Below, piece after piece: positions 19,167 through 27,692 of a stretch of 35,074 nt of DNA. The DNA comes from Lachnospiraceae bacterium (GTDB taxonomy: Bacteria > Bacillota > Clostridia > Lachnospirales > Lachnospiraceae), in assembly GCA_014804285.1 (NCBI GenBank), contig JAAVAA010000065.1, positions 28,794-63,867 of the forward strand, written 5' to 3'. Made by a program: the position numbers and the translations under genes. Each line of letters opens with the position of its first letter. Position 1 is the stretch's first letter. The notes under the pieces were generated by a model. It was not told the origin of the DNA, searched no databases, and saw only the letters and a list, made by a program, of their open reading frames with translations.

Positions 19167-19182
19167 AACAGGAGATGACATA

Positions 19183-21066
19183 ATGTGTGGGATAGCAGGG
19201 GTGTGCAATTTTGCAAGAAACGGGAAAAAAAATGTTGAGCGAATGAAGGAACGAATGATTCACCGGGGACCTGATGCGTCGGGAACTTATGTTTCGGAGG
19301 ACGGAAATGTTGTATTGGGGCATAGACGACTTTCAGTTATCGATTTATCTGAGAACGGATCTCAACCTATGCTTTCACATAACGGTCGATATGTAATTGC
19401 TTACAATGGAGAGATATATAACTATAAATTCGTAGCCCAAAAGCTGCTTGCTGAAGGTAAGGTGCATAAATTTCGCGGAAGTTCAGATACAGAGGTGTTG
19501 TTAGAGGCTTTTGAGGCATATGGGATAAAGCAAGCTATCAGTATGTGTAAAGGGATGTTCGCTATTTCTCTATATGATAAGGAAGAAAAGACATTATATC
19601 TTTTGCGCGACCGGGTAGGAGAAAAGCCGCTTTATTATGGAATGGTAAATGGAAGCTTTGTGTTTGCTTCTGATGCCGGGTGCTTTTCGGTATTGGATGA
19701 TTTTAGTAATCCAATTAATCGTAAGGTTCTTGATTTATATTTTGTCCATGGCTATATTCCAGCACCATATTCTATTTATGAAGACATTTTTAAGCTGGAG
19801 CCCGGCACGATATTGAGGATCTCGTATCCATTTAAACAGTGGGAGATTGAGAGCTATTGGGATATGAAGGAGGCGGCAAGGTTCGGACAGAATAATCTTT
19901 TTAAAGGAAGCCGTAAGGAAGCTGCTGATGAACTGGAAAGACTATTAAAGGAATCCATTGCAGGACAAATGGCGGCGGATGTACCTGTGGGCGCTTTTTT
20001 GTCAGCGGGAATTGACAGCAGCACAGTAGTGGCTCTGATGCAGACTTTGCATAAAGAAAAGGTCAAAACCTTTACGATCGGCATGGAGGAGAAGGGATAT
20101 AATGAGGCAGTTTTCGCGAAAGAAATAGCTGAGCATCTTGGCACAGAGCATACGGAATTGTACATTTCGGAGCAGGATGCTATAGGTGTTATTCCTAAAT
20201 TGGGGTATATGTTCGGGGAGCCGTTCGCGGATTCTTCGCAGATTCCCACATATCTTGTTAGTAAGATGACAAGAGAGCATGTAACAGTATCTTTAAGTGG
20301 TGATGGCGGCGATGAATTGTTCTGCGGCTATACTTCTTATGCATCGGTAGAAAGAATCTGGAATAAGATGAAAGCAGTTCCTTATGTGATTCGAAAACCG
20401 GTCAGTGAGCTTGTTCTTAAAAGCCCGCTTAACAGAAAACAGATTTATAGGGTGAAGGGAAAGCTTTTAGGTACGAAAGGACCTGCTGATTTATATATTT
20501 GTTCCAATGAGACGGAACCTTTAGCAAGAAAGATCAGCTTATATCATGGAAACTGTTCTTATAAACATAGCGAATATCAGGAAGGATTTCTTGGGGAAAC
20601 GAATCACAATATTATGTTGATGGACATGCTTATGTATCATCCGGATGACATTTTAGTAAAGGTTGACAGAGCGGCGATGGCGGTTTCTTTGGAGACCAGA
20701 GTCCCAATGCTGGATAAAGATGTCGTTGAATTTGCATGGAGCCTTCCCATTGATTATGAGCGTGAGAATGGTATTGGAAAACAGGTACTGCGCGATGTGC
20801 TTTACCGCTATGTGCCCAAAGAAATGATGGAACGTCCTAAAAAGGGTTTTTCCATACCTATAGATAAATGGTTAAAAAAGCCACAGCTTCGGGAGTGGGC
20901 AGAAAATCTGCTTGATCGGAATAAGCTGAAGGAGCAAAATCTTTTAGATCCGGATGTGGTTTGGAAAATATGGGAGGATTTTATTTTACGGGATGTGTGG
21001 AGAATTCAGATATGGTATATTTTAATGTTTCAGGAATGGCTTCGTCTTGGAGAAGGCAGGCAGTAG
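19183..21066 (+). CDS. Glutamine-hydrolysing asparagine synthase-like amidotransferase (AsnB family), copy 2
   Basis: MCGIAGVCNF (Cys2), RMIHRGPDASGTY, VIAYNGEIYNYK, PVGAFLSAGIDSSTVVALM, VSLSGDGGDELFCGYTSY, MERPKKGFSIPIDKWLK. Confidence 0.95.
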   Translation: MCGIAGVCNFARNGKKNVERMKERMIHRGPDASGTYVSEDGNVVLGHRRLSVIDLSENGSQPMLSHNGRYVIAYNGEIYNYKFVAQKLLAEGKVHKFRGSSDTEVLLEAFEAYGIKQAISMCKGMFAISLYDKEEKTLYLLRDRVGEKPLYYGMVNGSFVFASDAGCFSVLDDFSNPINRKVLDLYFVHGYIPAPYSIYEDIFKLEPGTILRISYPFKQWEIESYWDMKEAARFGQNNLFKGSRKEAADELERLLKESIAGQMAADVPVGAFLSAGIDSSTVVALMQTLHKEKVKTFTIGMEEKGYNEAVFAKEIAEHLGTEHTELYISEQDAIGVIPKLGYMFGEPFADSSQIPTYLVSKMTREHVTVSLSGDGGDELFCGYTSYASVERIWNKMKAVPYVIRKPVSELVLKSPLNRKQIYRVKGKLLGTKGPADLYICSNETEPLARKISLYHGNCSYKHSEYQEGFLGETNHNIMLMDMLMYHPDDILVKVDRAAMAVSLETRVPMLDKDVVEFAWSLPIDYERENGIGKQVLRDVLYRYVPKEMMERPKKGFSIPIDKWLKKPQLREWAENLLDRNKLKEQNLLDPDVVWKIWEDFILRDVWRIQIWYILMFQEWLRLGEGRQ

Positions 21067-21081
21067 GTCGGAGGTGAGTAA

Positions 21082-22038
21082 ATGAATATCATCAGAATGT
21101 CTGGCGGGTTGGGAAACCAGATGTTTCAATATGCATTATATTTAAAGCTCTGCGCTATGGGGAAGGAAGTAAAGTTTGATGATATTAATGAATATCGGGG
21201 AGAAAAAGCAAGACCGATTGTTTTGGCCATATTTGGAATAGATTATCCCAGAGCTACATGGAATGAAATAATTAAATTCACTGACCAGTCCATGGAAATA
21301 AAAAAGAGAATCCGCAGGCATCTTTTTGGAAGAAAAGCGGTTTGGTATGAGGAGCAGGGAAGCTACGACCCGCAGGTTCTTTCCTTTGATTCCATGTATC
21401 TAAAAGGCGGGTTTCAGAGTGAGAAGTATTTTGAAGATATTAAAGATGAGGTAAGGAGTACTTATCAGTTTCCGGAACTCGATGAAATGCATCTTCCTGA
21501 AAAGCTGCACCTTGTTACCCAAAGCTGTCTTAATAAGATAGAGGGCTGTGAATCGGCAGCGCTTCATATGTATCGCGGAGATTCCAGAAATAATGAAGAG
21601 CTGTATGATGGAATCTGTACGGAACAATATTATGAGGGAGCAGTGCGTTATATACAGGACCGGCATCCAAATGCGGTTTTCTTTATTTTCAGCAATGAAC
21701 CTAAGTGGGTAAAAGGCTGGGTGATTGCGCTGATGAAAAGCCAGATAAAAGAAGGAATGAGCAAAGAGGAGATCCGGGGGTTGGAAAGCCGTTTTGTGCT
21801 TGTGGAAGCAAACAGTCAGCATACTGGTTATCTGGATATGTTTTTAATGAGCAGATGCAAACACAATATCATCAGCAATTCCAGCTTCAGCTGGTGGGCG
21901 GCATGGATCAATAAAAATCCAGATAAGCTCGTATGTGCACCAAGCAGGTGGAAAAATGAGGGTGAAAGTAACGAAGTATATACAGCAGGTATGACGCTAA
22001 TTAATGAAAAGGGAAAGGTAGAGCGGACAGTCAAATAA
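21082..22038 (+). CDS. GT11-family alpha-1,2-fucosyltransferase-like protein, copy 1 (degenerate HxRRGD motif)
   Basis: MNIIRMSGGLGNQMFQYALYLKL, AALHMYRGDSRNNEELYDGICTEQYYEGAV, FFIFSNEPKWVK, SRCKHNIISNSSFSWWAAWIN. Confidence 0.88.
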   Translation: MNIIRMSGGLGNQMFQYALYLKLCAMGKEVKFDDINEYRGEKARPIVLAIFGIDYPRATWNEIIKFTDQSMEIKKRIRRHLFGRKAVWYEEQGSYDPQVLSFDSMYLKGGFQSEKYFEDIKDEVRSTYQFPELDEMHLPEKLHLVTQSCLNKIEGCESAALHMYRGDSRNNEELYDGICTEQYYEGAVRYIQDRHPNAVFFIFSNEPKWVKGWVIALMKSQIKEGMSKEEIRGLESRFVLVEANSQHTGYLDMFLMSRCKHNIISNSSFSWWAAWINKNPDKLVCAPSRWKNEGESNEVYTAGMTLINEKGKVERTVK

Positions 22039-22943
22039 TGAATATTATCAGAATGACCGGCGGATTGGGCAACCAAATGTTTCAATATGCCCTATATTTA
22101 AAACTGAAATCACTTGGCAGAGAAGTGAAGATGGATGATTGTACAGAGTATGAAGGTTTAAATGCCCGCCCAATCATGCTGTGGTGTTTTGGTATTTCCT
22201 ATCCTCAAGCGTCCAAAAGAGAGATCAAGGAACTGACCGATGGCTTTATGGAACTTCACCATCGGATCAGAAGAAAGCTGTTCGGCAGGAAGTCTTTGGA
22301 ATATATGGAACAGAGCTGCAATTTTGATCAGCAGATTTTGATCAGAGAACCGGTGTATCTGACCGGATATTTCCAAAGCGAGCAGTATTTTAAGGACATA
22401 GAAGAACAGGTGAGAAGCGCGTTTAGCTTTTCAGATAAAATTTGGGAAGGGTTGGATAAATCTCTTTTAGAAAGGATAAAAGGGTATCAGAGGAGGATTG
22501 ATGAGTCTTTGGCTGTGTCAGTGCATGTACGGCGCGGGGACTATTTAGAAAATGAAGCGGCTTATGGGCATATATGTACAGAGGCTTATTATCGAAAGGC
22601 AATTGAGTTTGTGCGGAACAAGTATCCCCAGGCTACCTTCTTTTTTTTCAGCAATGAGCCCCAGTGGGTTAGAAAGTGGCTGGAAAAGGAGTATCCGAAA
22701 GATTTATTATTTGAAGTAATCGAAGGAACAGATGAAGCCACAGGATACTTTGACTTGTTTTTGATGAGCAGATGCAGGCATCATATTATTGCTAATTCCA
22801 GTTTTAGCTGGTGGGGGGGTTGGCTGAATCCGGATAAAGAAAAAATAGTGATTGCTCCCTCTAAGTGGCATAATAAGCAGGATTATAGGGATATTTACAC
22901 TGAAAATATGATAAAAATTTCAGATGATGGCACGATGGAATAA
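22038..22943 (+). CDS. GT11-family alpha-1,2-fucosyltransferase, copy 2 (canonical HVRRGDY)
   Basis: MNIIRMTGGLGNQMFQYALYLKL, VSVHVRRGDYLENEAAYGHICTEAYYRKAI, FFFFSNEPQWVRKWL, SRCRHHIIANSSFSWWGGWLN. TAATG overlap with copy 1. Confidence 0.93.
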   Translation: MNIIRMTGGLGNQMFQYALYLKLKSLGREVKMDDCTEYEGLNARPIMLWCFGISYPQASKREIKELTDGFMELHHRIRRKLFGRKSLEYMEQSCNFDQQILIREPVYLTGYFQSEQYFKDIEEQVRSAFSFSDKIWEGLDKSLLERIKGYQRRIDESLAVSVHVRRGDYLENEAAYGHICTEAYYRKAIEFVRNKYPQATFFFFSNEPQWVRKWLEKEYPKDLLFEVIEGTDEATGYFDLFLMSRCRHHIIANSSFSWWGGWLNPDKEKIVIAPSKWHNKQDYRDIYTENMIKISDDGTME

Positions 22944-22953
22944 AAGGCTTTAG

Positions 22954-24039
22954 TTGGTTAAGCAGCGATTAATTAGAGGAATGGGAAAAATGCAGGGAGA
23001 AAAGTTGGTTTCGGTTATTGTGGCGGCATATAATATTGAAAGTTATCTTCCCAGATGCATGGATAGTCTTCTGGCACAAACATATAGTCCGCTGGAAATT
23101 ATTCTGGTAGATGACGGATCGACAGATGGGACCGCGGCTATCTGTGATAGATATGGGACTGAGTATAAGCATATAAGGGTAATACATCGAAAGAACGGCG
23201 GATTGTCTGCGGCGCGTAATTCGGGTTTAGAAATCGCGAGAGGTGATTTTATTGGCTATGTGGATGGGGACGATTGGGTAGAACCGGAGATGTATGAAAA
23301 CATGGTAAATGCCTGCATGGAGACCGGCGCCCAGATTGCCTGTTGCAGTTACCGGGAAATTGGAGAAGGCGGGGAAGAAACGAATCCTTCCGGAAAACGT
23401 TTGGAACTGAACATGCGGGAAGCTATGGATTTATATCTGTGCGGTGATTCTAAATTTGGTATTTATAACTCTGTTTGGAGCAAGCTGTTTGACCGAGAGC
23501 TGGTAAAAGATATCCGTTTTGTGGAGGGTAAATCTTCGGAGGACATCATGTATACTACATGGGCAATCTCGAAAGCGGAGAAATGTGTCTTGATGGACGA
23601 GGCGTATTATAATTATGTGGTGGACCGGAGCGGGAGCATTATGAATGTAAGGCTTGCAGAACGAAGATTTCAGGATGAAATTCCCTTTTGGCAGGAACAG
23701 GTCGGTTATCTGTATGGTCTGGGGGAGCAAGAGCTGGCTCAAAAGGCGGCTCATCGTTTTTACCGGCGCCTGCTTGACTATTATTTGGATTTCCGCAGAA
23801 GGAAAATGGGGGATGCGGCAAAGCAACTGATTGGGATTTTAAGGGGTGAAAAAGCTGAGGTGAAGCGGATTTATCAAAATGATTTTATTCCCATAGGTGA
23901 TAAGGTGCGGATGAATCTGGCGTTGATTACACCTTCCGGATATTATGAGATTGTGAAGCTGTATGATAAATATGTGATTCCGTTGCGGCAGCACCTAGGA
24001 AAGCCGGAGGAAAAATTTGCTTACTATAGTAAGTTATGA
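22954..24039 (+). CDS. Glycosyltransferase family 2
   Basis: VSVIVAAYNIESYLPRCMDSLLAQTYSPLEIILVDDGSTDGTAAICDRY, VIHRKNGGLSAARNSGLEIARGDFIGYVDGDDWVEPEMYE. Internal ATG starts (e.g. MGKMQGEKL) are alternatives. Confidence 0.95.
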   Translation: MVKQRLIRGMGKMQGEKLVSVIVAAYNIESYLPRCMDSLLAQTYSPLEIILVDDGSTDGTAAICDRYGTEYKHIRVIHRKNGGLSAARNSGLEIARGDFIGYVDGDDWVEPEMYENMVNACMETGAQIACCSYREIGEGGEETNPSGKRLELNMREAMDLYLCGDSKFGIYNSVWSKLFDRELVKDIRFVEGKSSEDIMYTTWAISKAEKCVLMDEAYYNYVVDRSGSIMNVRLAERRFQDEIPFWQEQVGYLYGLGEQELAQKAAHRFYRRLLDYYLDFRRRKMGDAAKQLIGILRGEKAEVKRIYQNDFIPIGDKVRMNLALITPSGYYEIVKLYDKYVIPLRQHLGKPEEKFAYYSKL

Positions 24040-24098
24040 TACAATTTTTATGATTATGTATACAGGCAATCGTATACGGAATTGCTGCAAGGAGAAAG

Positions 24099-25868
24099 AT
24101 GGACAATATAAGTATGATTAAAAAGATCAGGTCTATATTTGACCGGAAACAGAAGTTCCAGTTAGTAGTGTTGGGAATAATGATTGTTATTGGCGGATTT
24201 CTGGAAACATTAGGTGTAGGCGCTATGATGCCAGTGGTGATGGTGCTCATCACACCAGAAACTTTGATGAAATATATTGAAAGATATGCCTTTTTACAAG
24301 AGTTATGTGATCTTTTTCATATTCAGAATGTAAGTCAGATTACCATGGCGTTATTGTTGGCATTAATGGGAGTTTATGTGGTCAAGAATTTATATATTTT
24401 GTTTCTGACTTATAAGCAGAACACTTTTATCGACCAGAATAGGAACCGAATGATCAGCCGGGTAATGGCGGAATTTTTAAACAGACCTTATGAGGAATAT
24501 CTGGGGGCGGATATTCCCACTGTGTTTCGAATCACGGACAGTGATATTCCCAATACATTTTCTCTGATGCTGTCCATGATTCAGTTGGCATCTGAAGTAG
24601 TGGTATCTTGTCTGATTTTTGTCATGCTGTTGATTATGGATGCGTCAATGACCGTATTTATTTTGTTACTTTTCGGAACAATGACGCTATTGATCATTAA
24701 AGTATTTAAGCCCCGCTTGAATAAGATCGGCAGTAAAAACCAGTCCATACAGTCCAGAATTGCCAAGTGGAGAATACAGGCAATTTATGGTCTCAAGGAT
24801 GTAAAAGTACTGAACAGGGAAGAATTTTTTGTACGCAATTATTATGAGAGCGGAAAAATAGGAGCCAATGTGTCAACAACTTATGCTGTGATGAATAATA
24901 CCCCCAGGCTTCTTATTGAAACAGTATTTATTGTGGGAGTTCTTGGTTTTCTTATGCTTTTTATCCGCAGCGGCGGGGACATGTCCCTGATGGTGTCCAC
25001 AGTGTCTGCTTTTGGTGTGGCGGCAATGAGGGTATTGCCCAGCGTAAACCGCATCAATACTTATATCACACAGATTTCCTACTCGCAGCCCAGCCTTGAC
25101 TTTGTGTATCAGAACCTTCAGGAAGGAATGAAAACAGATGCGATGCTGGCAGAGCGCAGAGCCAATTCTCAGAAGAACAAGCTGAAACTGGAGCATCAGA
25201 TTGAGCTGGATCACATTTCTTTTCATTATCCGGATTCGGATAAAGATATTTTTACGGAAGCACATATGGTGGTGCCAAAAGGTAAATCCGTAGGGATTAT
25301 CGGAACTTCTGGTGCAGGGAAATCTACTATCGTGGATATATTGCTGGGACTTTTACATGCCCAGAAGGGTGCAATTACCTGTGATGGGGTAGATATTTTT
25401 AGAAATTATGAATCTTGGTTGGCACAGGTGGGCTATATTCCGCAGTCCATTTATCTGATTGATGAGTCAATTAGGGATAACATTGCTTTTGGTATTGATG
25501 AAGAGAAGATTGATGAGAAGAGAATTTGGGAGGTGCTTGAGGAAGCGCAATTAAAAGAATTTGTGGAGGAACTGCCTCAGGGACTTGATACGACTATCGG
25601 CGACAGAGGCGTCAGGTTATCCGGCGGACAGCGGCAGAGGATCGGCATTGCCAGGGCGCTTTATCATGACCCGGAGATTCTGGTGTTCGATGAGGCTACA
25701 TCGGCTCTTGATAATGACACGGAAGCGGCAGTGATGGATGCGGTCAATAGTTTCCATGGAAAAAAGACTATGATTATTATTGCGCACAGATTAAATACGA
25801 TTGAAAAGTGTGATGTGATCTATAAGGTGGAAGACAGAAAACTGGTGGAGACTACATTAAAAAAATGA
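24099..25868 (+). CDS. ABC transporter, fused permease/ATPase (PglK/lipid-linked oligosaccharide flippase-like)
   Basis: N-terminal TM domain (GIMIVIGGFLETLGVGAMMPVVMVL), Walker A GTSGAGKSTIVDILLGLL, signature LSGGQRQRIGIARALYHDPEILVFDEATSALD, H-loop IIIAHRLNTIEKCD. Confidence 0.93.
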   Translation: MDNISMIKKIRSIFDRKQKFQLVVLGIMIVIGGFLETLGVGAMMPVVMVLITPETLMKYIERYAFLQELCDLFHIQNVSQITMALLLALMGVYVVKNLYILFLTYKQNTFIDQNRNRMISRVMAEFLNRPYEEYLGADIPTVFRITDSDIPNTFSLMLSMIQLASEVVVSCLIFVMLLIMDASMTVFILLLFGTMTLLIIKVFKPRLNKIGSKNQSIQSRIAKWRIQAIYGLKDVKVLNREEFFVRNYYESGKIGANVSTTYAVMNNTPRLLIETVFIVGVLGFLMLFIRSGGDMSLMVSTVSAFGVAAMRVLPSVNRINTYITQISYSQPSLDFVYQNLQEGMKTDAMLAERRANSQKNKLKLEHQIELDHISFHYPDSDKDIFTEAHMVVPKGKSVGIIGTSGAGKSTIVDILLGLLHAQKGAITCDGVDIFRNYESWLAQVGYIPQSIYLIDESIRDNIAFGIDEEKIDEKRIWEVLEEAQLKEFVEELPQGLDTTIGDRGVRLSGGQRQRIGIARALYHDPEILVFDEATSALDNDTEAAVMDAVNSFHGKKTMIIIAHRLNTIEKCDVIYKVEDRKLVETTLKK

Positions 25869-25878
25869 GGAATAGCGA

Positions 25879-26925
25879 ATGATAGGGACGGAGTTTATTG
25901 ATGGGCAGGGACTTGGAAACCAACTGTTTTGTTATGTAACGGCCAGGGCCATTGCGGAAGAAAATGGTTACGAGTTCGGAACAGCCGGGCAGGAATGTTT
26001 TGCTGTGAATATTCATAGTAATCAGGGGATGTATTTCATGGATGTGGATTTAGGATATGCAATTTCCCCGGAGGAAAAGAAAACTTTTAAGGTATATCAG
26101 GATGCGGAAACACGTCTTTATATCGGTAACTCTAAACATGACATGACCTATGGCTGTTATATTTCCGGAGCAGACGAAGGAATTCATCACGTAGAGGATA
26201 ATACGTTGATATACGGAAATATGCAGGACGAATCTTATTTTATAAAATATATAGATAAGGTGAAACAGTGGCTTAAGGTGAAGCCTGAATATGATTCCTA
26301 TGAATACAGTCGTGAAAATCTTTGTATTATTAATATGAGAGGCGGCGAGTATACAGGAAATTTTGAACTTTATGTAGACAAAAAATATTGGATCCATGGC
26401 ATGAAGGAAATGAGAAAACACCATCCTGACATGGAATTTATGATTATTACCGATGATGTGGAGGCGGCCGGGAAGATGCTGCCCGGGATTCCGGCTCATC
26501 ATTTTGATATAGGGAAAGACTATGTGACATTAAAAAATGCCCATTATCTATTGCTTTCCAATTCCTCCTTTGCCTGTCTGCCTGCGCATACCAGCGGCAC
26601 ATTGAAGTTTGCCATTGCGCCCAAATATTGGGCAAGACATAATGTTTCGGACGGCTACTGGGCATCTGAGCAGAATATCTATAGTTTGTTTCATTACATG
26701 GATAGGAAGGGGAGACTGTTTACCGCAGAGCAGTGCCGTCAGGAATTAGAAGCATATAAGCAGAAATCTCCTAAATATGCTAGGAGAGGGCAAAAGCCCG
26801 GAGCAGTGGTGGCATTTTTCCAGAATATTCGCAGAAAGTTGATTTTCGGGTGGTTTTATTGCAAAAAAGTCTGCCGGGCAGTACTTCGAAGAATCAGAAA
26901 GCGGGATATGATCAGCTATGAATAG
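25879..26925 (+). CDS. Divergent GT11-like glycosyltransferase
   Basis: FIDGQGLGNQLFCYVTARAIAEENGYEF, LCIINMRGGEYTGNFELYVDKKYWIHGMKEMRKHHPDMEFMIITDD, YLLLSNSSFACLPAHTSG: GT11-like order of motifs but strongly diverged. Confidence 0.65.
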   Translation: MIGTEFIDGQGLGNQLFCYVTARAIAEENGYEFGTAGQECFAVNIHSNQGMYFMDVDLGYAISPEEKKTFKVYQDAETRLYIGNSKHDMTYGCYISGADEGIHHVEDNTLIYGNMQDESYFIKYIDKVKQWLKVKPEYDSYEYSRENLCIINMRGGEYTGNFELYVDKKYWIHGMKEMRKHHPDMEFMIITDDVEAAGKMLPGIPAHHFDIGKDYVTLKNAHYLLLSNSSFACLPAHTSGTLKFAIAPKYWARHNVSDGYWASEQNIYSLFHYMDRKGRLFTAEQCRQELEAYKQKSPKYARRGQKPGAVVAFFQNIRRKLIFGWFYCKKVCRAVLRRIRKRDMISYE

Positions 26926-27679
26926 AGAAAAGCTAAAACTTCCTAATGTTACGCTGGCAGCTATGAGCAGTGTGAAGATTTATGAGACTATCAAAGCTCT
27001 TGAGTACAGTATGCAGGGGATTGAGTTTGGGGAAGTGGTGCTGATTACCCATAGGAAACCTCTTACGCTCCCCAGAGGGATTACTTATAAGCATACTGCC
27101 AAGCTGACAGATATAGATTGCTTTAATTACAAGATGGTTTATGAACTGGCAGACTATATTGATACAGATTATGTGCTGCTGGTTCATGCGGATGGATTTG
27201 TGATTCACCCGGAAAGCTGGCGGGATGAGTTTTTGCAATATGATTATATCGGCGCGCCTTGGCCACTGCCCAAACCGGGAACGGTACACAGTTATCATGA
27301 TGTGTATGGAAATCTGTGCAGGGTAGGGAACAGTGTTTCCTTAAGGAGCAAGAAGCTTTTAGAATTCCCGAAGAGGGCAGGACTTGTGTGGGAAAAGGAT
27401 GAGGAAGGTTTTTTCAATGAAGATATTTTTCTGTGCTGCAGAAACAAACACAGAATCGAAGAGGCTGGAATGAGGATTGCTCCCATAGAGGCTGCAAAGT
27501 ATTTTGGTCATGAGCATCCAATACCGGAAATAGAAGATGTGGATGCCCCTTTTACTTTTCATAAGTGGAGAGGAAAGAATGCAGGGTATCCTTGTTTTGA
27601 AAATCCCTGGGGGAGAAGATGGCGGAAGTTTAAGGATGTAGTTAGACCGTTGCTGTTTTGGAGACATTTGCATCGGTAG
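26918..27679 (+). CDS. DUF5672-family protein
   Basis: LPNVTLAAMSSVKIYETIKALEYSMQGIEFGEVVLITH, DYVLLVHADGFVIHPESWRDEFLQYDYIGAPWP, GFFNEDIFLCCRNKHRIEEAGMRIAP, FGHEHPIPE. Family name from memory. Confidence 0.8.
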   Translation: MNREKLKLPNVTLAAMSSVKIYETIKALEYSMQGIEFGEVVLITHRKPLTLPRGITYKHTAKLTDIDCFNYKMVYELADYIDTDYVLLVHADGFVIHPESWRDEFLQYDYIGAPWPLPKPGTVHSYHDVYGNLCRVGNSVSLRSKKLLEFPKRAGLVWEKDEEGFFNEDIFLCCRNKHRIEEAGMRIAPIEAAKYFGHEHPIPEIEDVDAPFTFHKWRGKNAGYPCFENPWGRRWRKFKDVVRPLLFWRHLHR

Positions 27680-27692
27680 AAAAGGACAAAAA

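Noticed and set aside
15072-21066. AsnB-like genes as housekeeping asparagine synthetases
   Set aside because: Two paralogs embedded among glycosyltransferases with near-zero spacing are better explained as glycan (uronic acid) amidotransferases, although catalysis on asparagine is not formally excluded.
24058-24077. GTATAC-N8-GTATAC repeat in the gap before the ABC transporter
   Set aside because: The 6-bp arms are short and no T-run follows, so it is neither a convincing terminator nor a clear operator.
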